From Synechococcaceae bacterium WBB_10_009 (lineage in GTDB: Bacteria > Cyanobacteriota > Cyanobacteriia > PCC-6307 > Cyanobiaceae): a DNA stretch of 35,596 nt. Of the stretch, positions 20,956 to 28,400 are shown in pieces (positions within the stretch are counted from its first letter, which is position 1; each line of letters begins with the position of its first letter). A program made the position numbers and the translations under genes. The notes below the pieces were generated by a model. That model saw only the letters and a program-made list of their open reading frames with translations. It was not told the DNA's origin and made no database searches. The stretch lies in assembly GCA_010030955.1 (NCBI GenBank), contig RHBP01000001.1, positions 1 to 35,596 on the forward strand, given 5' to 3'.

Positions 20956-20996
20956 CCCCTCTCCTGTTCCTTCACCCCCCTTCTCCCCGTCGTCCG

Positions 20997-21515
20997 ATGA
21001 GCACCAGCATTTCCGCCCACGACCTCGCCGATCAACTGGCCAGCAAGCGCATCACCGTGATCGATGTGCGTGAGCCGATGGAGTACGCCAGCGGCCACAT
21101 CGCCGGCAGCATCAATGTGCCCCTCCACCGCCTGCATCAGGCCGACCTGCCCCAGGGCCCCCTGGTGCTGGTGTGCCAAAGCGGCAACCGCAGCAGCCAA
21201 GGCCTCAACCGCCTGCTCGACCGCGGCCATCCCCATCCCGCGGTGGATCTGGCGGGCGGCCTGCCCAACTGGCAACAGGCCGGCTACCCGGTGCGCCAGC
21301 TCAAGAACGCACCGCTGCCGCTGATGCGCCAGGTGCAGATCGCCGCCGGCTCGCTGATCCTGCTGGGGCTGATCCTGAGCAACACCGTGGCACCGGGCTG
21401 GATCGCCCTCACCTGGTTTGTGGGGGCCGGCCTCACCTTCGCCGGGGTGAGTGGCTTCTGCGGCATGGCGCGGCTGCTGGCTGTGATGCCCTGGAACCGG
21501 GTGTCGCTGGGATGA
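20997..21515 (+). CDS. Membrane-anchored rhodanese (YgaP-like)
   Basis: A 172-aa protein: rhodanese domain (1-100) with VIDVREPMEYASGHIAGSIN and the active loop LVCQSGNRSSQ (Cys60), then two transmembrane helices (about 114-130 and 134-152) and the tail GVSGFCGMARLLAVMPWN, as in YgaP/DUF2892 proteins. It transfers sulfane sulfur at the membrane. It is 41 bp downstream of the dioxygenase fusion, and its stop overlaps the next start (ATGA), so it is in the same operon as the exporter. Confidence 0.92.
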   Translation: MSTSISAHDLADQLASKRITVIDVREPMEYASGHIAGSINVPLHRLHQADLPQGPLVLVCQSGNRSSQGLNRLLDRGHPHPAVDLAGGLPNWQQAGYPVRQLKNAPLPLMRQVQIAAGSLILLGLILSNTVAPGWIALTWFVGAGLTFAGVSGFCGMARLLAVMPWNRVSLG

Positions 21516-22336
21516 GCCTCGCCACGTTGCTGCTGCTCTCGGCGGGCGGCGGGCTGATCGGCTTCCTGCTCTCGGTGCTGGGGGCCGGCGGCTCGATCCT
21601 GCTGTTGCCATTGCTGGTGAGCGGGGCCGCCCTGCCCAGCCGTGAGGCGGTGCCGCTGTCGTTGCTGGTGGTAACCCTGCTGGCCCTGGCCAACCTGGGG
21701 CCCTACCTGCGCCGCCGCCAGTTCGCGCCAAGGGCAGCCCTGATTCTGGGGCTGCCGGCGCTGGCCGGCAGCTGGATCGGCGGCAGCTGGGTCAAGGCCG
21801 GCTGGGTGCCCGAGCCCCTGCAGCTGGGGGTGTTTGCCGTGGCGGCCCTGGTGGCCGTGTGGCTGCTCAACCGCCCCGGCGGTGGCGCCCCCCAGGTGCC
21901 CGCTAGCCATGCCGGGCCGTCGCTGCTGCTGGCCCTGCAGGGGGTGGCCGTGGGACTGCTCACCGGGGTGGCCGGGGTGGGGGGCGGCTTTGCGATCGTG
22001 CCGGCTCTGGTGTTGCTGGCGGGGCTGCCGATGGCCCTGGCCAGCGGCACCAGCCTGCTGCTGATCGCCGTGAATGCCCTGGTGGCGCTGGCGGCCCTGG
22101 GCCACTGGCCCACCGAGGGCCTGCCCCTGGTGCTGCCACTGCTGGCCGGTGGAGCCCTGGGGGCGGTCGTGGGTCAGCGGCTGGCGCCGCGGCTGAGCGA
22201 TCGGCGGCTGCGGCAGGGATTCTCCTGGCTGCTCATCGCCTCCGCCATGCTCACGGGGGTGGAGGGCTGGAAGCGCCACACCGCCCTGCAAAACAACGCG
22301 CAGCTCGACGCGCTGCAGCAGCACAGGAAGCTGTAA
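21512..22336 (+). CDS. TauE/SafE (TSUP) family sulfite/organosulfonate exporter-like protein
   Basis: A 274-aa, polytopic protein. The N-terminal repeat has GGLIGFLLSVLGAGGSILLL and the second repeat has GLLTGVAGVGGGFAIVPALV, the paired glycine-rich TSUP motifs. The family moves sulfite, sulfoacetate, thiosulfate or related anions across the membrane. Immediately after persulfide dioxygenase and rhodanese genes, a role in exporting sulfite or thiosulfate is the simplest reading. The start at 21512 overlaps the rhodanese stop (ATGA). Confidence 0.92.
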   Translation: MSLATLLLLSAGGGLIGFLLSVLGAGGSILLLPLLVSGAALPSREAVPLSLLVVTLLALANLGPYLRRRQFAPRAALILGLPALAGSWIGGSWVKAGWVPEPLQLGVFAVAALVAVWLLNRPGGGAPQVPASHAGPSLLLALQGVAVGLLTGVAGVGGGFAIVPALVLLAGLPMALASGTSLLLIAVNALVALAALGHWPTEGLPLVLPLLAGGALGAVVGQRLAPRLSDRRLRQGFSWLLIASAMLTGVEGWKRHTALQNNAQLDALQQHRKL

Positions 22337-22347
22337 GGCAGCCCCAA

Positions 22348-22365
22348 GGCGGCGCTCACGCCGCC
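22348..22365. terminator. GC-rich hairpin between convergent genes
   Basis: GGCGGCG (22348-22354) pairs with CGCCGCC (22359-22365) around CTCA, the loop holding the stop codon of the Crp/Fnr-type gene. No T-tract is present; a bidirectional role is plausible. Confidence 0.45.
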
Positions 22366-22952
22366 GCCAGCGGCGCCGAATCCACCAGAGCCGGGGCCAA
22401 CCGCAGGCAGGTGTCGCCACTGGGCACCTGCAGCAACTGGGCCTGGCGGATCTTGGAGATCATGCGGGTGGTGGTGACGCGGGTGGCCCCGATCAACTCA
22501 CCAATGCGCTCGTGGGTGAGGCGGAAGGGCAGGTCGCACCAATCGCCGCAGCGGCGGCCCATGCGCCGCACCAACAGGGCCAGCAGGGCATGCAGCCGTT
22601 GCTCTGCGCTGCCCAGATGGCGGATGCGCAGCAGCTGCAGGGTCCACTCGTTCACCGGATCAAAGCCGTCGCCGCTGCGGGGCTCGGCCTCACTGCTGAA
22701 CACCAGCGGCGTCAGCGCCTCCACGCACACCCCCTCGCTGCAGAGGCGATCGGTGCGCAGCTGATCGCCGGGCTGCAGGAAGGCCAGGGTCATGCCCTCG
22801 GTTTCCTCGCAGGGGCAGTACACCCGCGCCATCCCCTCCAGCACCTCGATGCAGCTGCCCTCAGGGCGCAGGGCGGGATCCAGCAGCACGGTCTGCCCCA
22901 CGGGCATGCGGATGGCCTTGGCGGGGGCATCGGGCAGGAAACGAAAGCTCAT
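22356..22952 (-). CDS. Crp/Fnr-family regulator, cysteine-rich
   Basis: A 198-aa protein with a cyclic-nucleotide-binding-like beta roll (about 15-90) and a C-terminal helix-turn-helix (RLTHERIGELIGATRVTTTR, about 144-163) typical of the Crp/Fnr superfamily. It has eight cysteines (34, 46, 48, 71, 76, 135, 139, 182), including VYCPCEE and RRCGDWCD, which is more than in NtcA. This could point to metal or Fe-S binding, but the spacing does not match canonical Fnr. It stands next to the iron-binding protein gene futA on the same strand, 101 bp downstream. An iron-related role is inferred. Confidence 0.88.
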   Translation of the reverse strand: MSFRFLPDAPAKAIRMPVGQTVLLDPALRPEGSCIEVLEGMARVYCPCEETEGMTLAFLQPGDQLRTDRLCSEGVCVEALTPLVFSSEAEPRSGDGFDPVNEWTLQLLRIRHLGSAEQRLHALLALLVRRMGRRCGDWCDLPFRLTHERIGELIGATRVTTTRMISKIRQAQLLQVPSGDTCLRLAPALVDSAPLAAA

Positions 22953-23020
22953 GGAGGGGGCCGGCAGGGCACCAATTGCGAATGCGTCGCAACCTAAACA
23001 AGACAGCCACCCTTTTGCAA

Positions 23021-23046
23021 GCGATTCTCAATAGCAGTCGCTATTG
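23021..23046. promoter_or_regulatory. Palindrome and Fur-like element between futA and the Crp/Fnr gene
   Basis: CAATAGC-AGTC-GCTATTG (23029-23046) is a perfect 7-bp inverted repeat 8 nt after the futA stop. The adjoining GATTCTCAAT resembles half of a Fur box (ATTGAGAAT on the minus strand). It could end futA transcription or regulate the downstream regulator; sequence alone does not decide. Confidence 0.35.
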
Positions 23047-23053
23047 CAGCGCT

Positions 23054-24118
23054 TCAGGGCCAGCCGTTGGCCTCCATCAGCTTCACGGCGGCACGGTTCT
23101 TGGCGCCCATCTGCTCGGCCGACACCCCATCGCCCCGGAACGGACCGAACCGCTTCAGGATCGGGTTGTTGCCCGTGCCCCGCAGGGGATATTCGTTGTT
23201 GGCCTCCGCATAGCCGCGGCCACCGCTGGGGGAGGCCAGAAATTCGATCAACTTCACGGCGGCCTGCGGGTTGCTGGAGGTCTTCACCACCCCGGCGCCG
23301 CTGATGTTCACGTGGGCCGGATCGGGGAACACCACCTTCAGCCGCCCGGCCAAGGCCTGATCGGCGGCGCCGCTATCGCCCGCCAACATGCGGGCCACGT
23401 AGTAGGTGTTCACCAGACCAACGCCGCATTCACCGTTGCCAACGGCGCGAATCAGCGGCGTGTCGGAGGTGAACACCGGCTTGGTGACGTTGGCGGTCAT
23501 CCCCTTCACCCAGCTCGCGGCGGCGGCATCGCCGCGCAGGATCATCTGATCCGCCACCAACGACTGGTTGTACACGCTGCGGCGATCCCGCAGGCACAGC
23601 TTGCCCTTCAGCGCCGGCTTGGCCAGATCGGCGTAGGTGCGGATGCTGCCGGGGGCCACCAGCTTGGGGTTCACGATCACCACACGCACCCGCCGGGTGA
23701 GGCCATACCAACGCCCCTTCGAATCCCGCAGCGACAGCGGCACATCCCGCAGCAGGGCCGCGGAGGGCATCGGCCGGAACAGGCCCAGGTCGGCGGCTTT
23801 GTCGAGCCGGGCGGCATCCACCAGCACCAACACATCCGCGGGGCTGTTCTTGCCCTCGGCGCGCAGGCGCTCGATCAGGGCGTCATCCTTCGCCTCCAGC
23901 AGCCGCACCTTGATGCCGGTGCGGGCGGTGAACTGCTGATACAGCTGCTTGTCGGTGTTGTAGTGGCGGCCTGAGTACACGCCGATCTCCTGGGCCTGGG
24001 CCTGGGCCGCCTCCGTGCGGAGTCCGATGGCCAGCGCCGCCGTGGCGGTCAACGCCAAGAGGGCCGTGCAGCCCAAACGCTCAGGGTTGAACAAGGACGT
24101 CATCGAGAAGCGATTCAT
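23054..24118 (-). CDS. futA: Periplasmic ferric-iron binding protein FutA/IdiA
   Basis: A 354-aa substrate-binding protein with a signal peptide (to about residue 40, AAQAQA). The mature protein opens IGVYSGRHYNTDKQLYQQF with the RHY motif (51-53), and contains DVLVLVDAARLDKAADLGLF, SVYNQSLVADQMI and GVGLVNTYYVARM (Tyr239, Tyr240), the iron-binding tyrosines known in FutA. It binds Fe(III) in the periplasm for the Fut ABC importer. Start 24118 is favoured; 24103 is an alternative. futB is divergent and no ATPase gene (futC) is in the window. Confidence 0.95.
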   Translation of the reverse strand: MNRFSMTSLFNPERLGCTALLALTATAALAIGLRTEAAQAQAQEIGVYSGRHYNTDKQLYQQFTARTGIKVRLLEAKDDALIERLRAEGKNSPADVLVLVDAARLDKAADLGLFRPMPSAALLRDVPLSLRDSKGRWYGLTRRVRVVIVNPKLVAPGSIRTYADLAKPALKGKLCLRDRRSVYNQSLVADQMILRGDAAAASWVKGMTANVTKPVFTSDTPLIRAVGNGECGVGLVNTYYVARMLAGDSGAADQALAGRLKVVFPDPAHVNISGAGVVKTSSNPQAAVKLIEFLASPSGGRGYAEANNEYPLRGTGNNPILKRFGPFRGDGVSAEQMGAKNRAAVKLMEANGWP

Positions 24119-24198
24119 CAAAAAAAGGGCACCTGTTGGCACTATGCGCAACGCAGCCACCGCTCCGACAGCCCCGCGATCATTGGCCACCTGGCGCT

Positions 24199-24214
24199 GT
24201 GACATTGGTGACAT
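24199..24214 (+). promoter_or_regulatory. Direct repeat in the futA-futB divergent region
   Basis: GTGACAT occurs at 24199 and again at 24208 (9-bp period), flanked by T and GC to give TGTGACATTGGTGACATG. The TGTGA half resembles a Crp-type half-site, and a Crp/Fnr-type regulator lies beside futA, but there is no proper palindromic partner. Confidence 0.3.
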
Positions 24215-24254
24215 GCACAGGTTCAAACCCCCTGAGCCCGTAGGCTTTCGCGCC

Positions 24255-25796
24255 ATGGCCCCCTCCGCCGCCCCCCCGGCGCCTTTGCCGCAACGCAGCC
24301 TGCTCGGCTCCGGTGTGGTGCTGCTCGGCGGGCTGGCCCTCAGCCCCGTGGTGGGGCTCGGCCTGTTTGCCCTGCAGGGCTCCGGTGGCCTGGAGAGCCT
24401 GCGGCTCGGCAGCGAAGGGCCGCTGCAGGTGGGCAACACCCTGGCGTTGCTGGCCGTGGTGGGGCTGCTGGCGGCATTGCTGGGCACCGGCACCGGCTGG
24501 CTCACGGCGCGCTGCCACTTCCCCGGACGGCGCTGGCTGCGCATCGCCCAACTGCTGCCCCTGGCCACCCCCAGCTACCTGCTGGCCGCCACCCTGATCG
24601 ACCTGGGCAGCCGCCTGGGCATGCGGGTCCACGGCTTCCTCCCCACCACCGTGGTGTTGGTGCTGAGCACCTACAGCTATGTGTTTCTGCTCTCCACCGA
24701 GAGCTTTTCGGTGAGCGGCCGACGCCAAATGGAGGCCTGCCGCAGCCTCGGGGTGGGCCCCTGGGGCAGCTTCCGGCGCGTGGCCCTGCCCATGGCCCTG
24801 CCCGCCATCGGCGCCGGCATGGCCCTGGGGGGCATGGAGGTGGTCAACGAGCTCGGTGCGGTGGAGCTGCTGGGGGTGCCCACCCTCTCGGGCGGCATCC
24901 TGATGCGCTGGCAGCAGGAGGGCGACCCCCAGGCCGCCGTGGCCCTGGCCCTGGTGGCGCTGCTGATCGTGGCCTTGCTGGTGGGGGCGGAGCGCAGCCT
25001 GCGGCGCCGCAGCCGCTGCTGGAACCTGGGCAATGATGGCCAGGCCGATCAGGCCTGGAGCCTGCGGGGGCCGCGCCGTTGGTTTAGCCAGCTGCTCTGC
25101 CTGCTGCCGCCCCTGCTCAGCCTGGGCCTGCCGCTGCTGTGGAGCGCCCTGAGCTGGGATCAGCTGCAGGCGGAGAACCCGCTCGACCTGCTCAGCCTCA
25201 GCGGCCGCAGCTTCGGGTTGGCGTTGCTGGCGGCGGCGATCACGGTGGCGACGGGGCTGGTGCTGGCCATCGCCAAGCGCTGGCTGCCCAACCTGCTGCT
25301 GCAGCGGCTCAGCTTTGTGGCGGGCCTCGGCTACGCGGTGCCGGGCACCGTGCTGGCCCTGGCGTTGATGTTGATCGGCGGCCCACTGGCCCTGGCGCCG
25401 CTGCTGCTGTTGGTGTGGGGCTACGGCGACCGGTTTCTGGCGGTGGCCAAGGGGGGCCTCGATGCGGCGCTCGAGCGCATTCCCCCCAGCGTCGATGAGG
25501 CCGCCACCTCCCTGGGGCAGAGCTGGATCGGGGTGCTGCGGCTGGTGCACCTGCCCCTGCTGCGGGGTCCGCTGCTGGTGGGGGGCCTGCTGGTGTTTGT
25601 GGACACGGTGAAGGAACTGCCGCTCACCTTTGCGCTGCGGCCGTTCGATTTCGACACCCTGGCGGTGCGGGTTTACCAGTACGCCAGCGATGAGCGCCTG
25701 GGGGCCGCCCTGCTGCCGGCCCTGTTGATCCTGGGGCTGGGGCTGATCGCCGCCATGGCCCTGGTGCCCAACCTGGAGCGGCTGGAGCGGCGCTAA
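24255..25796 (+). CDS. futB: Iron ABC transporter permease FutB
   Basis: A 513-aa permease with two homologous halves, as in the FbpB/FutB group. The EAA-like loops are visible in both: MEACRSLGVGPWGSFRRVAL with PMALPAIGAG in the first, and VDEAATSLGQSWIGVLRLVH with LPLLRGPLL in the second. About twelve hydrophobic segments are present. It moves ferric iron delivered by FutA. It is divergent from futA across 136 bp. Its TAA overlaps the stop of the convergent phosphoesterase gene by three bases. Confidence 0.93.
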   Translation: MAPSAAPPAPLPQRSLLGSGVVLLGGLALSPVVGLGLFALQGSGGLESLRLGSEGPLQVGNTLALLAVVGLLAALLGTGTGWLTARCHFPGRRWLRIAQLLPLATPSYLLAATLIDLGSRLGMRVHGFLPTTVVLVLSTYSYVFLLSTESFSVSGRRQMEACRSLGVGPWGSFRRVALPMALPAIGAGMALGGMEVVNELGAVELLGVPTLSGGILMRWQQEGDPQAAVALALVALLIVALLVGAERSLRRRSRCWNLGNDGQADQAWSLRGPRRWFSQLLCLLPPLLSLGLPLLWSALSWDQLQAENPLDLLSLSGRSFGLALLAAAITVATGLVLAIAKRWLPNLLLQRLSFVAGLGYAVPGTVLALALMLIGGPLALAPLLLLVWGYGDRFLAVAKGGLDAALERIPPSVDEAATSLGQSWIGVLRLVHLPLLRGPLLVGGLLVFVDTVKELPLTFALRPFDFDTLAVRVYQYASDERLGAALLPALLILGLGLIAAMALVPNLERLERR

Positions 25797-26644
25797 CGGC
25801 GGGCGACCACGGCCCGATCAATCAGCTGGCCTTTGCTGTCCCAGGCGGCCACGGTGAGCTCCTTGGGCCCCGCTTCGATCTCCGCGAAGCTGTAGGTGCT
25901 GATGGCACGGGCGCTCTGGTCGGTGGGAAGGATGGGGCGCAGCGAAGCGCCGCCGCCACCCACCACCAGGTAGGTGATGCCATCGATGGGGCGGCTGCGC
26001 TCGTAGTTGTGCTCGTGGCCGTTGATGTAGAGCTGCACGCCATGGCGCTGCATCAACGCGCCGATCTTGGCCTGCAGGGAGGCGTTGTTGCCGTAGTAGC
26101 CCGAGGAGTAGATCGGGTGGTGGCCCACCACCACCTTCCAGGGCGCGGTGCTGCTGCCCAGCACCGAACGCAACCAGCGCAGCTGGCCGGCCCAGTCGGC
26201 GTTGCCGTTGGTGTCGAGCATGAACAGCTCCAGATCCCCACGGCGCACGCTGTAGTAGCGGCCCTTCATGCCAAAGGGCCGGTAGGCCACCTGCGGATCG
26301 CCGTTGGCGGTGCGGATGTCGTGGTTGCCCAGCACGGCGTGGAACGGCACCCCCGCCGCCAGCAGCTCGGCATAGGGCCGCTGGAACGTGGCGTTGATCA
26401 ACGCCATGTCTCCCGAGGGGTAGATGTTGTCGCCCCCCAGCACCACCAGGTCCACCGGCCGCTGCCGATGCACCGCCGCCATCTGGGCCCCCACCGCCCG
26501 CTGATGGCTGTTGCCACTGCCGGTGTCGGCCACCGCCAGGAAGCGCACCCGCCCCGAACCCGCCAGCGCGGTGGAACCGGCGACGGCCAGCGACGCCGCC
26601 ATGGCACTGGCGGACAACAGCTGCAGCAACTGGCGGCGGCGCAT
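25793..26644 (-). CDS. Metallophosphoesterase, Tat-exported purple-acid-phosphatase-like
   Basis: A 283-aa enzyme. The leader MRRRQLLQLLSASAMAASLA looks like a Tat signal (RRRQLL followed by a hydrophobic stretch). The five metal-binding blocks are present: LAVADTGSG (Asp40), LGGDNIY (Asp72), VLGNHD (Asn107-His108), VVGHHPIY (His175) and NGHEHNYER (His210 and His212). The pattern fits tartrate-resistant or purple acid phosphatases with a dinuclear centre, active on phosphate esters in the periplasm. No Pho-box is recognised upstream. Confidence 0.9.
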   Translation of the reverse strand: MRRRQLLQLLSASAMAASLAVAGSTALAGSGRVRFLAVADTGSGNSHQRAVGAQMAAVHRQRPVDLVVLGGDNIYPSGDMALINATFQRPYAELLAAGVPFHAVLGNHDIRTANGDPQVAYRPFGMKGRYYSVRRGDLELFMLDTNGNADWAGQLRWLRSVLGSSTAPWKVVVGHHPIYSSGYYGNNASLQAKIGALMQRHGVQLYINGHEHNYERSRPIDGITYLVVGGGGASLRPILPTDQSARAISTYSFAEIEAGPKELTVAAWDSKGQLIDRAVVARR

Positions 26645-26863
26645 GGCGTTCCGGGCCTCAAATCGGCCCCAGGTTGGCGCATCCGGCCACTGGGGCTATG
26701 GTGTTTCTCGAAGTGATTGGCGCGAGACCCAAGCTCGCCCCATTGCTTTCATCCCCACGACCAACCTGCGCAGGGCGGTGCCAACCCGCCAGATCCGCCG
26801 GCCCCAGCGACCGAGCGATCCGCATCTCTGATCCGTGAGCGATATCCACAGTCACTGGAAACC

Positions 26864-27031
26864 ATGACAACAACAACACCCATCCCATCCACACCAAAAC
26901 AACCGTGCCCGCCGCACGCGGGGGGCCGGCCCAACGCCCATCCCAACGCCCATCGACCCCAGACCAAAGCCCAAGGCCAACCGGCCGGCACGCCGCACCC
27001 CAGCTGGGAAGATCTGCTCGGGCGACGCTGA
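26864..27031 (+). CDS. Possible small Pro/Thr-rich protein
   Basis: A 55-codon frame beginning MTTTTPIPSTPKQPCPPHAG and ending PSWEDLLGRR. It contains a 12-bp tandem repeat (26931-26954) coding for repeated NAHP. It is the only plausible gene in the roughly 445-bp gap between the phosphoesterase and the NADH dehydrogenase; the rest of the gap (26645-26863) shows no gene or RNA that I can support. The acidic-Trp C terminus looks protein-like, but low complexity makes this uncertain. Confidence 0.35.
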   Translation: MTTTTPIPSTPKQPCPPHAGGRPNAHPNAHRPQTKAQGQPAGTPHPSWEDLLGRR

Positions 27032-27047
27032 GAGCAAATCCCCTGAA

Positions 27048-27065
27048 GCCTCAATAGATTGAGGC
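27048..27065. promoter_or_regulatory. Perfect palindrome upstream of ndh-2
   Basis: GCCTCAAT-AG-ATTGAGGC is a perfect inverted repeat with 8-bp arms, 24 bp before the NADH dehydrogenase start. A 2-nt loop is too short for a good RNA hairpin, so a protein-binding operator is more likely. The core CTCAATAG-N-TTGAG recurs at 31456-31469. Confidence 0.5.
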
Positions 27066-27089
27066 GTACCCTGCCCAAGCGGCTCGGCC

Positions 27090-28400
27090 ATGGCCAAAGA
27101 GCGCTTCTTCCTGGAGCTCACGCCCCCGTCCGAGCTGCTGCGGGATGCCCCCCATGTGGTGATCATCGGGGGGGGATTCGCCGGGCTCAAGGCGGCCCAT
27201 GCCCTGGCCGGCAAAACCGTGCGGGTCACCCTGATCGACCGGCGCAACTACAACCTCTTCCAGCCCCTGCTGTATCAGGTGGCCTCCGGGCTGGTGTCCA
27301 CCTCAGACGTGGCCTCCCCCCTGCGGGTGATGCTCGGGAAGTCACCCAACATCCAGATCCTGATGGGGGAGGTGACCGACATCGACCCCAGCGCCAAGGC
27401 GGTGGTGTTCGACGACCGGCAGCTCCGCTACGACCACCTGATCGTGGCGGCCGGTGCCACCAGCAGCTACTTCGGCCACGACGACTGGCAGGCCCACGCC
27501 ACGCCGATGAAGTCGCTCAGCGATGCCAATGCCATTCGCCATCAGGTGCTCAGCGCCCTGGAGGAGGCGGAACACACCAGCGACCCGAAGCGGCGCCAGC
27601 TGTTGCAGTCGGTGGTGGTGGTGGGGGGCGGCCCCACGGGCTGTGAACTGGCGGCCTCCCTCAACGACCTGATGCGCCACACCCTCGAGCGCGACTTCAA
27701 ACAGATCGATCCCCACCAAAGCCGCGTCACCCTGGTGGATCCCGGTGATCGGGTGCTACGGGCCATGGATCCTGAGCTCTCCAAGGCGGCGGGGGATCAC
27801 CTGAAGCGCTGCGGTGTGGAGCTGCTGCTGGGGGGGCGCGTGCAGGCGATTGAAGCGGGCCGGCTGGTGGTCAACACCGCCGGCGGCGAGGTGACCCTCG
27901 AGGCGGGCACGATCTGCTGGACCGCCGGCGTGTGCGCCTCACCCCTGGGCAAGCTGCTGGCGGAACGCACCGGGTGCAGCCTCGACCGCGGCGGCCGCGT
28001 GGAGGTGGGGCCCGACTTCTCGATCCCCGGCCATCCCGAGATCCGCGTGGTGGGCGACCTGTGCAGCTACAGCCACACCGCCGACGGCAAACCCCTGCCG
28101 GGCATGGCCGGACCGGCCGTGCAGATGGGCGGATGGGTGGCCCATGACATCCTGGCGCACCTGCAAAACCAACCCCACGGCTCCTTTTCCTTCGTCGATT
28201 TCGGCAGCATGGCGGTGGTGGGACCGCTGTTTGCCGTGGCCAACCTGCGGGGCCTGAAGGTGAGCGGCAGCTTCGGCTGGTTGCTGTGGGGTCTGGCGCA
28301 CCTGGCGTTCATGCCCGAAAACGAAAATCGCCTCAGCCTGCTCACCAAATGGCTGTGGGTGATCGCCACCCGGGAACGCTCGGCCCTGGTGATTCAGTAG
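27090..28400 (+). CDS. Type II NADH dehydrogenase (NDH-2)
   Basis: A 436-aa flavoprotein with two Rossmann motifs: PHVVIIGGGFAGLKAAHALA for FAD (GGGFAG at 27-32) and SVVVVGGGPTGCELAASLND for NAD(P)H. Family segments include RRNYNLFQPLLYQVASGLVS, the IRVVGDLCSY acid-G-D motif and AVQMGGWVAHDI. The C terminus (GFLLWGLAH-like region, LSLLTKWLWVIATRERSALV) is the membrane-binding tail of NDH-2. It passes electrons from NADH to plastoquinone without pumping protons. It overlaps the tail of the opposing ClC gene by 7 bp. Confidence 0.93.
   Translation: MAKERFFLELTPPSELLRDAPHVVIIGGGFAGLKAAHALAGKTVRVTLIDRRNYNLFQPLLYQVASGLVSTSDVASPLRVMLGKSPNIQILMGEVTDIDPSAKAVVFDDRQLRYDHLIVAAGATSSYFGHDDWQAHATPMKSLSDANAIRHQVLSALEEAEHTSDPKRRQLLQSVVVVGGGPTGCELAASLNDLMRHTLERDFKQIDPHQSRVTLVDPGDRVLRAMDPELSKAAGDHLKRCGVELLLGGRVQAIEAGRLVVNTAGGEVTLEAGTICWTAGVCASPLGKLLAERTGCSLDRGGRVEVGPDFSIPGHPEIRVVGDLCSYSHTADGKPLPGMAGPAVQMGGWVAHDILAHLQNQPHGSFSFVDFGSMAVVGPLFAVANLRGLKVSGSFGWLLWGLAHLAFMPENENRLSLLTKWLWVIATRERSALVIQ

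Noticed and set aside
24180..25550. A 456-codon open frame on the minus strand opposite futB
   Set aside because: Its translation is a His/Gln/Ala/Gly-rich shadow of the GC-rich futB gene with no recognisable fold; the plus-strand permease is certain.
26658..26897. A minus-strand 79-codon frame starting with a hydrophobic stretch in the gap before ndh-2
   Set aside because: Only the first few residues look like a leader; the rest is unstructured and no homologue is recognised.
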